From positions 1 through 64,000 of the forward strand of contig JAEUMT010000005.1 in NCBI GenBank assembly GCA_016791365.1: a DNA stretch of 64,000 nucleotides, written 5' to 3'. The stretch is from Hyphomonadaceae bacterium (GTDB lineage Bacteria > Pseudomonadota > Alphaproteobacteria > Caulobacterales > Aquidulcibacteraceae). A program made the position numbers and the translations under genes. Position 1 is the first letter of the stretch, and every line of letters starts with the position of its first letter. Shown here one piece after another: positions 1 through 11,964 of the stretch. The notes below the pieces were generated by a model that worked only from the letters and a program-made list of their open reading frames with translations, was not told where the DNA came from and did not search any database.

Positions 1-2808
<2,808 letters not shown>

Positions 2809-2829
2809 GTCACGCGGTGAAGACATTTG

Positions 2830-2959
2830 CTCCCCCGCTCGCGGGGGAGCTGTCAGCGAAGCTGACTGAGGGGGCGGGCCAAGCGCGATCGTTTGAAGAT
2901 TGCGCGCGCGTCGCCCCCTCCGATCGCTTCGCGATCACCTCCCCCGCAAGCGGGGGAGG
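2830..2959. repeat. Hairpin-ended repeat element between rpoB and rpoC
   Basis: About 130 nt bounded by two perfect hairpins: CTCCCCCGC/GCGGGGGAG at 2830-2838/2841-2849 and CCTCCCCCGC/GCGGGGGAGG at 2938-2947/2950-2959. The inner part contains a T-GAGGGGGCG arm facing CGCCCCCTC. The segment CGATCGCTTCGCGA-CACCT just inside the right hairpin is shared with the element at 17123-17259, so both belong to one interspersed family. It lies in the transcribed spacer of the rpoBC operon. It has no T-run, so a simple terminator is unlikely. Confidence 0.85.
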
Positions 2960-2986
2960 AAACAAGTTTGAGGGAGAACTCCCAGA

Positions 2987-5900
2987 ATGAGCGCCATGAA
3001 CCAAGAGCTGATCAACAACACTTTCGGCAACAACCAACCGCCGGCGCCTGTGTTCGATCAGATCAAGATTTCGATCGCGAGCCCCGAACAGATCAAGTCG
3101 TGGAGCTTCGGCGAGATCAAGAAGCCTGAAACGATCAACTACCGCACGTTCAAGCCGGAACGCGACGGTCTCTTCTGCGCGCGCATCTTTGGCCCGCAGA
3201 AGGACTACGAATGCACCTGCGGCAAGTACAAGCGGATGAAGTACAAGGACATCATCTGCGAAAAGTGCGGCGTGCAGGTCACGCTGGCGCGTGTTCGCCG
3301 TGAGCGCATGGGCCACATCGAGCTTGCGGCGCCGGTCGCGCATATCTGGTTCCTGAAGTCGCTGCCGAGCCGCATCGCGCTGATGCTCGACATGGCTTTG
3401 AAGGACATCGAGAAGGTTCTGTACTTCGAACAATATATTGTTCTTGAGCCGGGCCTGACGCCGCTCGAAGCCAAGCAGCTTCTCACCGAAGAAGATTATA
3501 TCCGCGCGCAGGACGAGTACGGCGAAGACAGCTTCACCGCCTCGATCGGCGCCGAAGCCGTGCGTGAATTGCTGATGGCGCTCAACCTCGAAAAAGAGGC
3601 TGAGCAGCTGCGCAAGGAAATCGCGGAATCGACCTCGGAGTTGAAGCCGAAGAAGCTGGCGAAGCGCTTGAAGCTCGTCGAAGCGTTCATCCGTTCGGGC
3701 AACAAGCCGGAATGGATGATCCTGACGATGGTGCCGGTGATCCCGCCGGAACTGCGTCCGCTAGTGCCGCTCGATGGCGGCCGCTTTGCGACGTCGGACC
3801 TGAACGATCTCTATCGCCGCGTCATCAACCGCAACAATCGCTTGAAGCGGCTGATGGAGCTGCGCGCGCCGGACATCATCATCCGCAACGAAAAGCGCAT
3901 GCTGCAGGAAGCTGTCGATGCGCTGTTCGACAACGGCCGCCGCGGCCGCGTCATCACGGGCGCCAACAAGCGGCCGCTGAAATCGCTCGCCGACATGTTG
4001 AAGGGCAAGCAAGGCCGCTTCCGTCAGAACCTGCTCGGCAAGCGCGTCGACTATTCGGGCCGTTCGGTCATCGTCGTCGGTCCGGATTTGAAGCTGCACC
4101 AGTGCGGCCTGCCGAAGAAGATGGCGCTCGAACTCTTCAAGCCGTTCATCTACGCGCGCCTCGACATTAAGGGCCTCTCGGGCACCGTGAAGCAGTCGCG
4201 CCGCATGGTCGAAAAAGAGCGTCCGGAAGTTTGGGACGTGCTCGAAGAAGTTATTCGCGAGCACCCCGTGCTGCTGAACCGCGCGCCGACGTTGCACCGT
4301 TTGGGCATCCAGGCGTTCGAACCGAAGCTCATCGAGGGCAAGGCGATCCAGCTCCACCCGCTGGTTTGCGCCGCGTTCAACGCTGACTTCGACGGCGACC
4401 AAATGGCCGTGCACGTTCCGCTGTCGCTCGAAGCGCAGCTGGAAGCGCGCGTGCTGATGATGTCGACCAACAACATCCTCTCGCCGGCGAACGGCAAGGC
4501 GATCATCGTGCCGTCGCAAGATATCGTTCTGGGTCTCTACTATCTTTCGCTGATGAAAGAAGGCGAGCCGGGCGAGGGCAAGCTGTTCGGCTCGATCGGT
4601 GAAATTGAGTCGGCGCTCGAAGCGGGCGTCGTCACGCTGCACACCAAGATCAAGGCGCGCTACGAAACCGTCGATGCGGACAACAAGCCGATCCGCAGCA
4701 CGATCGACACCACGCCTGGCCGTATGAAGTTGGCCGAAGTGCTGCCGAAGCACCCGAAGGTCAGCTACAAACTTCTGGATCAGACGCTGACCAAGAAGGA
4801 AATCGGCAACCTGATCGACAACGTCTATCGGTTCTGCGGTCAGAAGGCGACGGTGATCTTCGCCGACCGCATGATGCAGCTCGGCTTCAAGGAAGCCGCG
4901 CGCGCCGGCATTTCGTTCGGCATGGCTGACATGGTCGTGCCGAAGGCGAAGGAAACGCTCGTCGAAGACACGCGCAAGCGCGCGTCGGAATACGAGCAGC
5001 AATACGCCGACGGCCTCATCACCAAGGGCGAAAAGTACAACAAGGTTGTCGATGCCTGGTCGAAGTGCACCGACAAGGTCGCTGACGCTATGATGGAAGA
5101 AGTCTCCAAGCCGGCCCGTGGCAAAGACGGCCGGCTGGGCGAACTCAACTCCGTCTTCATGATGGCGCACTCGGGCGCACGTGGTTCGAAGAACCAGATG
5201 AAGCAGCTCGCCGGCATGCGCGGCCTGATGGCCAAGCCGTCGGGTGAAATCATCGAGACGCCGATCATCTCGAACTTCAAGGAAGGCCTCTCGGTTCTTG
5301 AATACTTCAACTCGACCCACGGCGCCCGTAAGGGCCTCGCGGACACCGCGTTGAAGACCGCGAACTCGGGTTACCTGACGCGTCGTCTGGTGGACGTTGC
5401 GCAAGACTGCATCATCACCGAGGAGGATTGCGGCACGCAGGAAGGCATCCAGATGACGGCTGTCATCGATGGCGCCGACATTGTCGTCTCGCTCGCCACG
5501 CGCATCCTCGGCCGCACCGCGGCTCTGCCGATCAACGATCCGAGCTCGGGTAAGCAATTGGTTCCGGCCGGCGGCTTCCTCGATGAAGACACCGTGCAGA
5601 TGCTTGAGAAAGCCGGCGTGCAGGCTGTGAAGGTCCGCTCGGTGCTGACGTGCGAAACCCGCACGGGCGTTTGCGGCGCCTGCTACGGCCGCGACCTCGC
5701 GCGCAACACGCAGGTGAACATCGGCGAAGCGGTCGGCGTCATCGCGGCGCAATCGATCGGCGAGCCGGGCACCCAGCTCACCATGCGCACCTTCCACATT
5801 GGCGGCGCCGCTCAGCTCGCGGAATCGTCAGTGATGGAATCGGCGCATGACGGCACGATCCACCTGATCGACCGCAACACGGTGAAGAACGCCCAAGGCG

Positions 5901-7153
5901 ATCTCATCGTGATGAGCCGCAACATGAAGATCTCGGTCGTGGATGCCGACGGCAAGGAGCGCCAGAGCTTCAAGCCGCCGTTTGGCGCGCGCCTCAAGGT
6001 CGATGAGAAAGCGAAGATCAAGCGCGGCGACCGCATCGCCGAATGGGATCCTTACGCCACGCCAATTCTCACCGAAGTGGGCGGCAAGGTTCGTTTCGAG
6101 GACCTGACCGAAGGCGTCGCGGTTCGTGACGAATTCGACGAAGCCACCGGTATCTCGTCGAAGGTCGTTATCGACTGGCGTTCGACGGCGAAGGGGTCGG
6201 ATCTGAAACCGGCGATCGCGGTGCTGAACGCCAAGGGCGTCGCGGTGAAGACCTACGCGCTTTCTGTCGGCGCCATTCTCTCGGTTGCCGACGGCGATGA
6301 CGTCACGCCTGGCCAGGACCTTGCGCGTATCCCGACGGGTGGCGCGAAAACCCGTGACATCACCGGCGGTCTGCCGCGCGTTGCGGAATTGTTCGAAGCC
6401 CGCCGTCCGAAGGATCACGCGATCATCGCCGAAGGCGACGGCCGCGTGGAGTTCGGCAAGGACTACAAGAACAAGCGCCGCCTGCGCGTCGTGCCGGAAG
6501 ACGAAAGCCTCGAGGCGATCGAGTACATGATCCCGAAGGGCAAGCACATTCCGGTGCAAGAAGGCGACTTCGTGAAGAAGGGCGATTACCTGCTCGACGG
6601 CAACCCCGCGCCGCAGGACATCCTCTCCATTCTCGGCGTCGAAGCGCTGGCGAATTACCTCGTTGAGGAAATTCAGAAGGTGTACCGCCTGCAAGGCGTG
6701 CCGAGTAACGACAAGCACATCGAGGTGATCGTTCGCCAGATGCTGCAGAAGGTCGAGATCATGGAAGCGGGTGACACCGAATTCCTGAAAGGCGAAGCCG
6801 TCGAAGCGCTCGATCTTGAAGATGAGAACCGCCGCGTGAAAGAACTGGGCCTCGCTCCGGCGACCGCGCAACCGATGTTGCTCGGCATCACCAAGGCCTC
6901 GCTGCAAACGCGCTCGTTCATCTCCGCCGCGTCGTTCCAGGAGACCACGCGCGTGCTCACCGAAGCTGCCGCTTACGGCAAGTCGGACACGCTCGAGGGC
7001 CTCAAGGAAAACGTCATCGTCGGCCGTCTCATCCCGGCCGGCACCGGTGGTCAACTCCGCCGTTACCAGAAGCTCGCCGCTGAACGCGACGCGCAACTGG
7101 CGATCGAACGCGGCGAAGACGCCCGCCTCGCGCAAACGGAAGCGGCCGAATAG
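2987..7153 (+). CDS. rpoC: DNA-directed RNA polymerase subunit beta'
   Basis: Beta-prime subunit carrying the catalytic Mg site. The 1,388 residues match the usual alphaproteobacterial length. The N-terminal zinc site is visible ([21 protein letters not shown], about residues 75-95). The active-site loop [12 protein letters not shown] is near residue 465, the trigger-loop region [21 protein letters not shown] near 920, and the second zinc cluster [13 protein letters not shown] near 890. ATG 2987 is preceded by an AGGGAGA ribosome site at 2971-2977. It is co-transcribed with rpoB and followed by a strong terminator 33 nt after the stop. Confidence 0.99.
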   Translation: MSAMNQELINNTFGNNQPPAPVFDQIKISIASPEQIKSWSFGEIKKPETINYRTFKPERDGLFCARIFGPQKDYECTCGKYKRMKYKDIICEKCGVQVTLARVRRERMGHIELAAPVAHIWFLKSLPSRIALMLDMALKDIEKVLYFEQYIVLEPGLTPLEAKQLLTEEDYIRAQDEYGEDSFTASIGAEAVRELLMALNLEKEAEQLRKEIAESTSELKPKKLAKRLKLVEAFIRSGNKPEWMILTMVPVIPPELRPLVPLDGGRFATSDLNDLYRRVINRNNRLKRLMELRAPDIIIRNEKRMLQEAVDALFDNGRRGRVITGANKRPLKSLADMLKGKQGRFRQNLLGKRVDYSGRSVIVVGPDLKLHQCGLPKKMALELFKPFIYARLDIKGLSGTVKQSRRMVEKERPEVWDVLEEVIREHPVLLNRAPTLHRLGIQAFEPKLIEGKAIQLHPLVCAAFNADFDGDQMAVHVPLSLEAQLEARVLMMSTNNILSPANGKAIIVPSQDIVLGLYYLSLMKEGEPGEGKLFGSIGEIESALEAGVVTLHTKIKARYETVDADNKPIRSTIDTTPGRMKLAEVLPKHPKVSYKLLDQTLTKKEIGNLIDNVYRFCGQKATVIFADRMMQLGFKEAARAGISFGMADMVVPKAKETLVEDTRKRASEYEQQYADGLITKGEKYNKVVDAWSKCTDKVADAMMEEVSKPARGKDGRLGELNSVFMMAHSGARGSKNQMKQLAGMRGLMAKPSGEIIETPIISNFKEGLSVLEYFNSTHGARKGLADTALKTANSGYLTRRLVDVAQDCIITEEDCGTQEGIQMTAVIDGADIVVSLATRILGRTAALPINDPSSGKQLVPAGGFLDEDTVQMLEKAGVQAVKVRSVLTCETRTGVCGACYGRDLARNTQVNIGEAVGVIAAQSIGEPGTQLTMRTFHIGGAAQLAESSVMESAHDGTIHLIDRNTVKNAQGDLIVMSRNMKISVVDADGKERQSFKPPFGARLKVDEKAKIKRGDRIAEWDPYATPILTEVGGKVRFEDLTEGVAVRDEFDEATGISSKVVIDWRSTAKGSDLKPAIAVLNAKGVAVKTYALSVGAILSVADGDDVTPGQDLARIPTGGAKTRDITGGLPRVAELFEARRPKDHAIIAEGDGRVEFGKDYKNKRRLRVVPEDESLEAIEYMIPKGKHIPVQEGDFVKKGDYLLDGNPAPQDILSILGVEALANYLVEEIQKVYRLQGVPSNDKHIEVIVRQMLQKVEIMEAGDTEFLKGEAVEALDLEDENRRVKELGLAPATAQPMLLGITKASLQTRSFISAASFQETTRVLTEAAAYGKSDTLEGLKENVIVGRLIPAGTGGQLRRYQKLAAERDAQLAIERGEDARLAQTEAAE

Positions 7154-7186
7154 AAGCCGACCGTACAGGGAAGAAACGTCAAAAAC

Positions 7187-7219
7187 AAAACGGCCCGGGA
7201 GCAATCCCGGGCCGTTTTT
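7187..7219 (+). terminator. Rho-independent terminator of rpoBC
   Basis: Perfect 14-bp stem AAAACGGCCCGGGA (7187-7200) with its complement at 7205-7218, a GCAA loop and a T-run at 7215-7219. It sits 33 nt after the rpoC stop. The A-rich left flank would give a U-run on the minus strand too, so it may also stop minus-strand transcripts leaving the M13 peptidase gene. Confidence 0.93.
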
Positions 7220-7220
7220 C

Positions 7221-7385
7221 ATGGAGCGCGGGCGTCCCCGCCCGCTTCCGTGGCCCGCGCAGTCTTCGACAAGCTCAGACTGACGCTACTTTTATTCGCG
7301 GCGCTTGAATTGGCGTCACCCTGAGCTTGTCGAAGGGCGACGCCACGCCGGGCCACGGAGGCGGGCGGGGACGCCCGCGCTCCAT
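7221..7385. repeat. Nested inverted repeat between rpoC and the peptidase gene
   Basis: Outer arms of 37 nt (7221-7257 and 7349-7385, one mismatch), with a core resembling GGGCGTCCCCGCCCGC. Nested inside is a second inverted pair built from a 23-nt unit starting CTTCGACAAGCTCAG (7264-7286) and its inverted copy (7313-7335). The inner unit recurs at 20298-20354, 27347-27423 and 37717-37739. The whole structure fills the space between the rpoC terminator and the convergent peptidase gene. Confidence 0.85.
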
Positions 7386-7390
7386 GGGTT

Positions 7391-9445
7391 TTACCAGACG
7401 CGGACGCGTTGGTCCGGCGCGAGGTATTGTGCTTGGCCTTCCTGGACGTTGAACGCCGTGTACCAGGCATCGATGTTGCGCACGGTGAGCGCGCGGAACA
7501 TGCCGGGCGCGTGGCCGTCGGTGGCGATGCGGCCGCGCAGCGCCTCGTCGCGCATCTTGGTCGCCCAGGTTTGTGAGTAGGCGATGAAGAAGCGTTGATC
7601 GCCGGTCAGGCCGTCAATCACCGGAGCTTCGCGGCCGTTCAGCGAGGCGTGGTAGGCGTCGTACGCTGCTTGCAAGCCGGCGACGTCGGCGATGTTTTCG
7701 CCCAATGTCAGCGTGCCGTTCACGTGCAGACCAGGCAGCGCCTCGTACGCGTCGTATTGGCGAGCCAGGGCTTCGCCTTGGGTGCGGAAGTTCGCGAGGT
7801 CAGCGTCGGTCCACCAATTGCGCAGAGCGCCAGTGGAATCGAAGGCTGCGCCATTGTTGTCGAAGCTGTGGCTGATCTCGTGGCCGATCACCGCGCCGAT
7901 CGCGCCGTAATTGTAGGCGGCGTCAGCCTGGGCGTTGAAGAATGGCGGTTGCAGGATGGCGGCCGGGAAGTTCAGGCCGTTCTGCACCGGCAGGTTCACG
8001 GCGTTCACGGTCTGCGGTGTCATCCACCACTCGTTGCGGTCCATAGGGTGACCAAGCTTTGCAAGCTGGTGAGCGTACTCAGCGCGTTCGCCGTTGATGG
8101 CGTTGGCGTAGGCGTCGGTCGCGGAGACTTCGTAGCGCGAATAGTCGCGCCAGCTATCGGGGTAGCCGACGCCGACGACGATGGTTTCAACCTTACGGAG
8201 CGCTTCGGCGCGTGTCGGTTCGGCCATCCAGGCGAGGCCTTGGATGCGTGCAGCGAAGGCGGTCTTGATGTTGTCGACCATGGTCCGCACTTCGTCGCGC
8301 GCCGAAGCAGGGAAGTAACGTTGCACATAGGCCTGACCGACGGCGTCGCCGAGATTGGCGCCGAGTGAATCAAGCGCGCGGCGGGCGCGATCGCGTTGCT
8401 GCGGCGTGCCGTTGAGCGTCGTGCCGTAGAACGCAAAATGCGCCTGATCGATCGTGGTTGGCAGCACGTCGGCGTGCGCGTTGATTTGGTGGAACGCGAG
8501 CCAATCTTTCCAGGCGTCTAGCGGTTGCGAGGCGACCAGGGCCGAAAGGCGGGTGATCGCGGCCGCGTGGTAGGCGGCAAAGCGCTGTTGATTGGCGAGC
8601 TGTGCGCCGGTCAGAAACGCCGTCCAGTCGATGCCGGGCGCGCGTTGGTTGAGTTCGGCGCGGCTCCAGACGGCGGCGGAGGATGGGATGTCCTCGCTTT
8701 GCTCACGCGTGACATGCCCGCGCGCGATCTGCGTTTCCAGGTTGAAGATGCGCTGCGCCCTGGCGGCGGCGTTGTTGACGCCAGCAAGCGTCAGCACGCG
8801 TTCAATGTAGGCGCGGTACTCCGTGCGCAGGCGCACCATGTCCTGATCGTTCGAGAGGTAATACTCCCGCTCGGGGAGGCCAAGACCGCCCTGCAGAATG
8901 TAGGGCAGCACTTCCCCTGGCGTCGCTAATCCCTGCGTGACGAAGACGCCGAAGAGATTTTCGGTGTGAAAGTTGGTGGCGTTGAGAGGGTCGACGTCGG
9001 CGCGGATTTGTTCGCCGAGCACGCGTGAAAGATCGGTGCGGTTGGCAATGGCGGCGAAGCGCGCGAGGTCGGCCTGCGCTGGCGCCATGCCTGCCGCGTC
9101 AATCGCCGCGGTGTTGATGTAGGCGTTATAATAGTTGGCGATCCGCGCCTCGTTGGTTCCGGCGGCCGGATTGGATTGCACGATGCCTTGCACCAGCTCG
9201 GTCGTCTGCCGCTCGGTTTCGAGCGAGGCGCGATAGAACGAGCCTATATTGGAGCGGTCGGCCGGGATTTCGGTCGCGCGCTGCCAGGCGCCGTTGGCGT
9301 AATTGTAGAAATCGTCGCCGGGGACGACGCTTGTATCCATCGCCGCGGTGTCGAGCCCGATCTGGGTGGGCGCCGCGTTACGGGCGCATGCGCCGCAAAC
9401 CAAAACCGCACCTAAAGCGAGCGCGGACAAAAACCGGCTAGTCAT
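7391..9445 (-). CDS. M13 family zinc metallopeptidase (PepO/neprilysin-like lipoprotein)
   Basis: Envelope-bound endopeptidase expected to cleave short peptides. From ATG 9445 the product is 684 residues, normal for M13. It starts with a lipoprotein signal (MTSRFLSALALGAVLVCGAC), so lipidation at the Cys of CGAC is likely. The zinc motif HEISH is at about 522-526 (VIGHEISHSFDNNGAAFD), the third ligand region ENIADVAG lies about 60 residues on, and the C-terminus ends RVRVW as is typical of the family. The frame extends upstream to 9565, but those codons look non-coding and overlap a terminator. An AAAGGA site lies 12-17 nt before ATG 9445. Confidence 0.93.
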   Translation of the reverse strand: MTSRFLSALALGAVLVCGACARNAAPTQIGLDTAAMDTSVVPGDDFYNYANGAWQRATEIPADRSNIGSFYRASLETERQTTELVQGIVQSNPAAGTNEARIANYYNAYINTAAIDAAGMAPAQADLARFAAIANRTDLSRVLGEQIRADVDPLNATNFHTENLFGVFVTQGLATPGEVLPYILQGGLGLPEREYYLSNDQDMVRLRTEYRAYIERVLTLAGVNNAAARAQRIFNLETQIARGHVTREQSEDIPSSAAVWSRAELNQRAPGIDWTAFLTGAQLANQQRFAAYHAAAITRLSALVASQPLDAWKDWLAFHQINAHADVLPTTIDQAHFAFYGTTLNGTPQQRDRARRALDSLGANLGDAVGQAYVQRYFPASARDEVRTMVDNIKTAFAARIQGLAWMAEPTRAEALRKVETIVVGVGYPDSWRDYSRYEVSATDAYANAINGERAEYAHQLAKLGHPMDRNEWWMTPQTVNAVNLPVQNGLNFPAAILQPPFFNAQADAAYNYGAIGAVIGHEISHSFDNNGAAFDSTGALRNWWTDADLANFRTQGEALARQYDAYEALPGLHVNGTLTLGENIADVAGLQAAYDAYHASLNGREAPVIDGLTGDQRFFIAYSQTWATKMRDEALRGRIATDGHAPGMFRALTVRNIDAWYTAFNVQEGQAQYLAPDQRVRVW

Positions 9446-9569
9446 GGGAACCTGGGTCCTTTGAGAATTGAACGCCCACGGCATAGGCGCGTGCGCCTTC
9501 GCCAGCAATCGGCGCCGGCGCCTGAGGGCCCACGGCGATCGTGAAATCGCGGGCCTTCGTCGCAAACAA

Positions 9570-9608
9570 AAACGGCCCAGGGAGCCCTTGAGGAACCCTG
9601 GGCCGTTT
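9570..9608 (-). terminator. Terminator after the DUF4198-type gene
   Basis: 13-bp stem AAACGGCCCAGGG (9570-9582) with its complement at 9596-9608. On the minus strand the stem is followed by a T-rich tract (complement of AAACAAA before 9570). It lies 23 nt downstream of the 9632-10501 stop codon, between that gene and the M13 peptidase. The stem sequence is close to that of the rpoC terminator. Confidence 0.88.
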
Positions 9609-9631
9609 CCGGCGCGAGCTTTGCGCCGCTG

Positions 9632-10501
9632 TTAGTAGGCGTTGCGACCAACGCGGGCGCGGGCCGGGCGCCGCGTCGAACGCTGCGGCGCCGCCGCCTG
9701 TTCTTGAATTTCGGTTTCCGCGTAAAGCGCTGACAGCGCCTCGAACGTCAGTGTTGTCGTGTAGCTGCCAACCGCGGCGGGAGCGCCCGCGGGCATGTCG
9801 GCGCGGTGACGTGCGGCGATGATGTATTGGCCTGGCGCGTCAAACGTGAACGTCGCATTGCCGGCGGCGTCGGTGACGACGTAGCGGTCAAGTTTGGTTT
9901 CCGCGTCGCCAGCGGCGTAGATCACGACGGCGCTATTCGCCATCGGCGCGCCATCGAACAGCAATTGCACCTGGAAGCCCTGGCTCGCCAGCACCTGGTT
10001 CGGATGCGTGATCGGGCGGATCGCGAGACGGCCGATCGATTGATCGACGGCGGTGCGATTTGCCGCGCCGCGCGTGACGTAGGTGTCGGCGACCGTGATG
10101 GTTTGGAGCGTCGTCGTCTCGGCGCCCTCAGGCGGCGCTTCACTTGCGCCAAGCACCCGCCATTGACCGTTCTCGCCAACAAGGTTCGCGACCTGACCGG
10201 CGACTTCGCCAGTGGTGATGCGATAGGTGCCGCCGCGCGCCAGTTCCGCTTCAAGTTCGGTTGTGCCGGCTGGCGTCACAGCGATGCGGTCGGCGCTGAC
10301 GGGCTGACCTTCGGGGCTCAGCACTGTGAGGCTATCGCCGAGCGCGATTGACGGTGTGAAGAATTGCGTTGCGTAAGAGCCTTCAACTTCCACTGAAGCC
10401 TCGGTCACCCAAAACTGTTCGGGCTTTACATACGATGTGTAAGCCGCCGCGGGTGTCGCCGCCGCCGCAAACATGGCAGCCGCCAAAACATATCTCTTCA
10501 T
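9632..10501 (-). CDS. DUF4198-type periplasmic protein
   Basis: Secreted protein of 289 residues with a Sec signal (MKRYVLAAAMFAAAATPAAA, cut after A-A-A). The start YTSYVKPEQFWV resembles the N-terminus of DUF4198 (nickel-uptake-associated) proteins. The middle, HPNQVLASQGFQVQLLFDG followed by a beta-rich DAAGNATFTFDAPGQYIIAARHR segment, fits the Ig-like half of that family. An in-frame ATG at 10522 exists, but ATG 10501 puts the signal peptide at the terminus. The C-terminus is Arg/Ala-rich. Metal transport is not shown by the context, which has no nickel or cobalt genes, so substrate and role are open. Confidence 0.75.
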   Translation of the reverse strand: MKRYVLAAAMFAAAATPAAAYTSYVKPEQFWVTEASVEVEGSYATQFFTPSIALGDSLTVLSPEGQPVSADRIAVTPAGTTELEAELARGGTYRITTGEVAGQVANLVGENGQWRVLGASEAPPEGAETTTLQTITVADTYVTRGAANRTAVDQSIGRLAIRPITHPNQVLASQGFQVQLLFDGAPMANSAVVIYAAGDAETKLDRYVVTDAAGNATFTFDAPGQYIIAARHRADMPAGAPAAVGSYTTTLTFEALSALYAETEIQEQAAAPQRSTRRPARARVGRNAY

Positions 10502-10604
10502 CGATCTCACTCGCCTGTACACGGCGGGAACACATCCCGCTGATCCCTCGACTCTAAATCACACCAGAGCGCAGGGACTTTCAAGCCTGTAACACGCCTG
10601 TGAA

Positions 10605-10979
10605 CTAGCGCGGCCGGTTATCGAGCAGCGCAAGCAGGCCGAAAAAGCTCACCACGGTGAACCATATGTAGAGGATGACGGCGCCAAGCCCAGCGGCCCA
10701 GAGCAGGATCAGGCCGATTCCAACGATTGCCGTGAGCCAGCCCAAGACCGCGAGAACCGCCAGTCCAATTGTCCACCAGAACGCCGTAAACCAAATGCGG
10801 GTTTGATAGGCGAGGTGCGAGCGCGCCAGCGGCCCCGCGCCATCGCGCGCCGCAAGCGCCCAGATGACGCCGAACAATGCAAAAATCGCCGCGCTCGGAA
10901 TGCTCAGAAGATAAAGCACATAGACGATGAACGCCGACGAACGGCCTGGCTCGGACGCGGGAAGGGGTGTGTTGCTCAT
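10605..10979 (-). CDS. Small integral membrane protein (DUF4870-like)
   Basis: 124 residues with three or four hydrophobic helices: about 16-45, 62-88 and 89-118. The motif GPLARSHLAYQTRIWF in the first loop is like that of DUF4870/Tic20-like small membrane proteins, where the H-x-x-Y-Q segment is conserved. Function is unknown. It starts 16 nt after the XerD stop, so it is probably the last gene of the xerD transcript. Confidence 0.7.
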   Translation of the reverse strand: MSNTPLPASEPGRSSAFIVYVLYLLSIPSAAIFALFGVIWALAARDGAGPLARSHLAYQTRIWFTAFWWTIGLAVLAVLGWLTAIVGIGLILLWAAGLGAVILYIWFTVVSFFGLLALLDNRPR

Positions 10980-10995
10980 CGCGTGATGACCTTGC

Positions 10996-11904
10996 TCATG
11001 CTTTCGGCTTCTTCGCCAATGGATGCTTCGTTTCGACCAGTGTCTTCAGCCGACCTTCCGCTACGTGGGTGTAAATCTGGGTTGTGGCAATGTCGGCGTG
11101 ACCCAGCAGCGTCTGCACGGTGCGCAAATCGGCGCCGCCTTCAACCAGGTGGGTGGCAAAGGCGTGACGCAGCACGTGCGGCGACACCCGCGCCGGACTG
11201 ATGCCGGCTTTCACGGCCGCGGCCTCCAGTATCTGTGCGACACGCCGGCGCGTCAGCTTGCCGTCAGCCGCGCTCGCGGACGGGAACAACCACCGTTGCG
11301 CCTTCTCGCGCTGAGCTTCCGCCTTGGGCAGCGCGCTTGAGCGCGCTTCAACGTGCGCGGCGAGCGCTTCCAGGGCGTGCGTGCCGAGCGCAACGAGGCG
11401 TTCCTTGCCGCCCTTGCCTTCGATGATCATGTGATCCTGGCCCGGCCGCGGCGCCGCGCGCATGGGCAGAGATACGAGCTCGCTCACGCGCAGGCCCGCG
11501 CCATACAGCAATTCCACAATCGCACGGTCGCGCGGACTTTCGGTCGCGCTGATCAGCGCCTCGATTTCTTCGAGTGAGAGTGTTTTGGGCAGCGATCGGG
11601 CGCGTTTGGGCGGATCGAGGCGCGAGGTGGGATCATCGCCGCGAATGTTGTCCTGCAACAAGAAGCGATAAAACTGCTTGAGCGCGGAGATGCGGCGTCG
11701 CGCTGTCGCGGGCGCAAGGCCGCGCTTGGTCAGGCCGGCGACGTAGGCTTCGATCGCCTCGGGCGTTGCGGCGCGCAGGCCGCCCCGTACGCTGCCGCGC
11801 GCATCGTCCAAATCGCGGGTGTAGGCGTCGAGCGTGTTGGCGCGCGCCCCGCGCTCGGCGGAGAGCATTTCCAGAAAGGACTCGATCAGGGCTGAGTCGG
11901 ACAC
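10996..11904 (-). CDS. xerD: Site-specific tyrosine recombinase XerD
   Basis: Partner of XerC in resolving chromosome dimers at dif. The 302 residues fit the family (about 298). The N-terminal SAM-like core-binding domain covers about 1-95. In the catalytic domain the tetrad is visible: Arg in LLYGAGLRVSELVSL, Lys in IEGKGGKERLV, His-x-x-Arg in SPHVLRHAFATHL, His in LLGHADIATTQIYTH and the nucleophile Tyr in IYTH. The lone location beside aroK/aroB, without integrase-type flanks, argues for housekeeping XerD rather than a mobile-element integrase. XerC is the main alternative. Confidence 0.92.
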   Translation of the reverse strand: MSDSALIESFLEMLSAERGARANTLDAYTRDLDDARGSVRGGLRAATPEAIEAYVAGLTKRGLAPATARRRISALKQFYRFLLQDNIRGDDPTSRLDPPKRARSLPKTLSLEEIEALISATESPRDRAIVELLYGAGLRVSELVSLPMRAAPRPGQDHMIIEGKGGKERLVALGTHALEALAAHVEARSSALPKAEAQREKAQRWLFPSASAADGKLTRRRVAQILEAAAVKAGISPARVSPHVLRHAFATHLVEGGADLRTVQTLLGHADIATTQIYTHVAEGRLKTLVETKHPLAKKPKA

Positions 11905-11964
11905 CGACTAAGGCTAGCAGCAGAATCCACTAAAGTCCGTTTTGGCGCGCATTACAGTATGGCG

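Noticed and set aside
3761-5797. Long minus-strand open frame (678 codons) opposite rpoC, and similar ones at 1164-1967 and 5828-7222
   Set aside because: They lie fully antisense to well-conserved rpoB/rpoC. High third-position G+C removes stops on the other strand, and the translations are His/Arg/Asp-rich with no domain.
10996-11904. XerD as a phage or island integrase
   Set aside because: No tRNA, attachment-site repeats or cargo genes; the size and motifs are those of housekeeping XerD.
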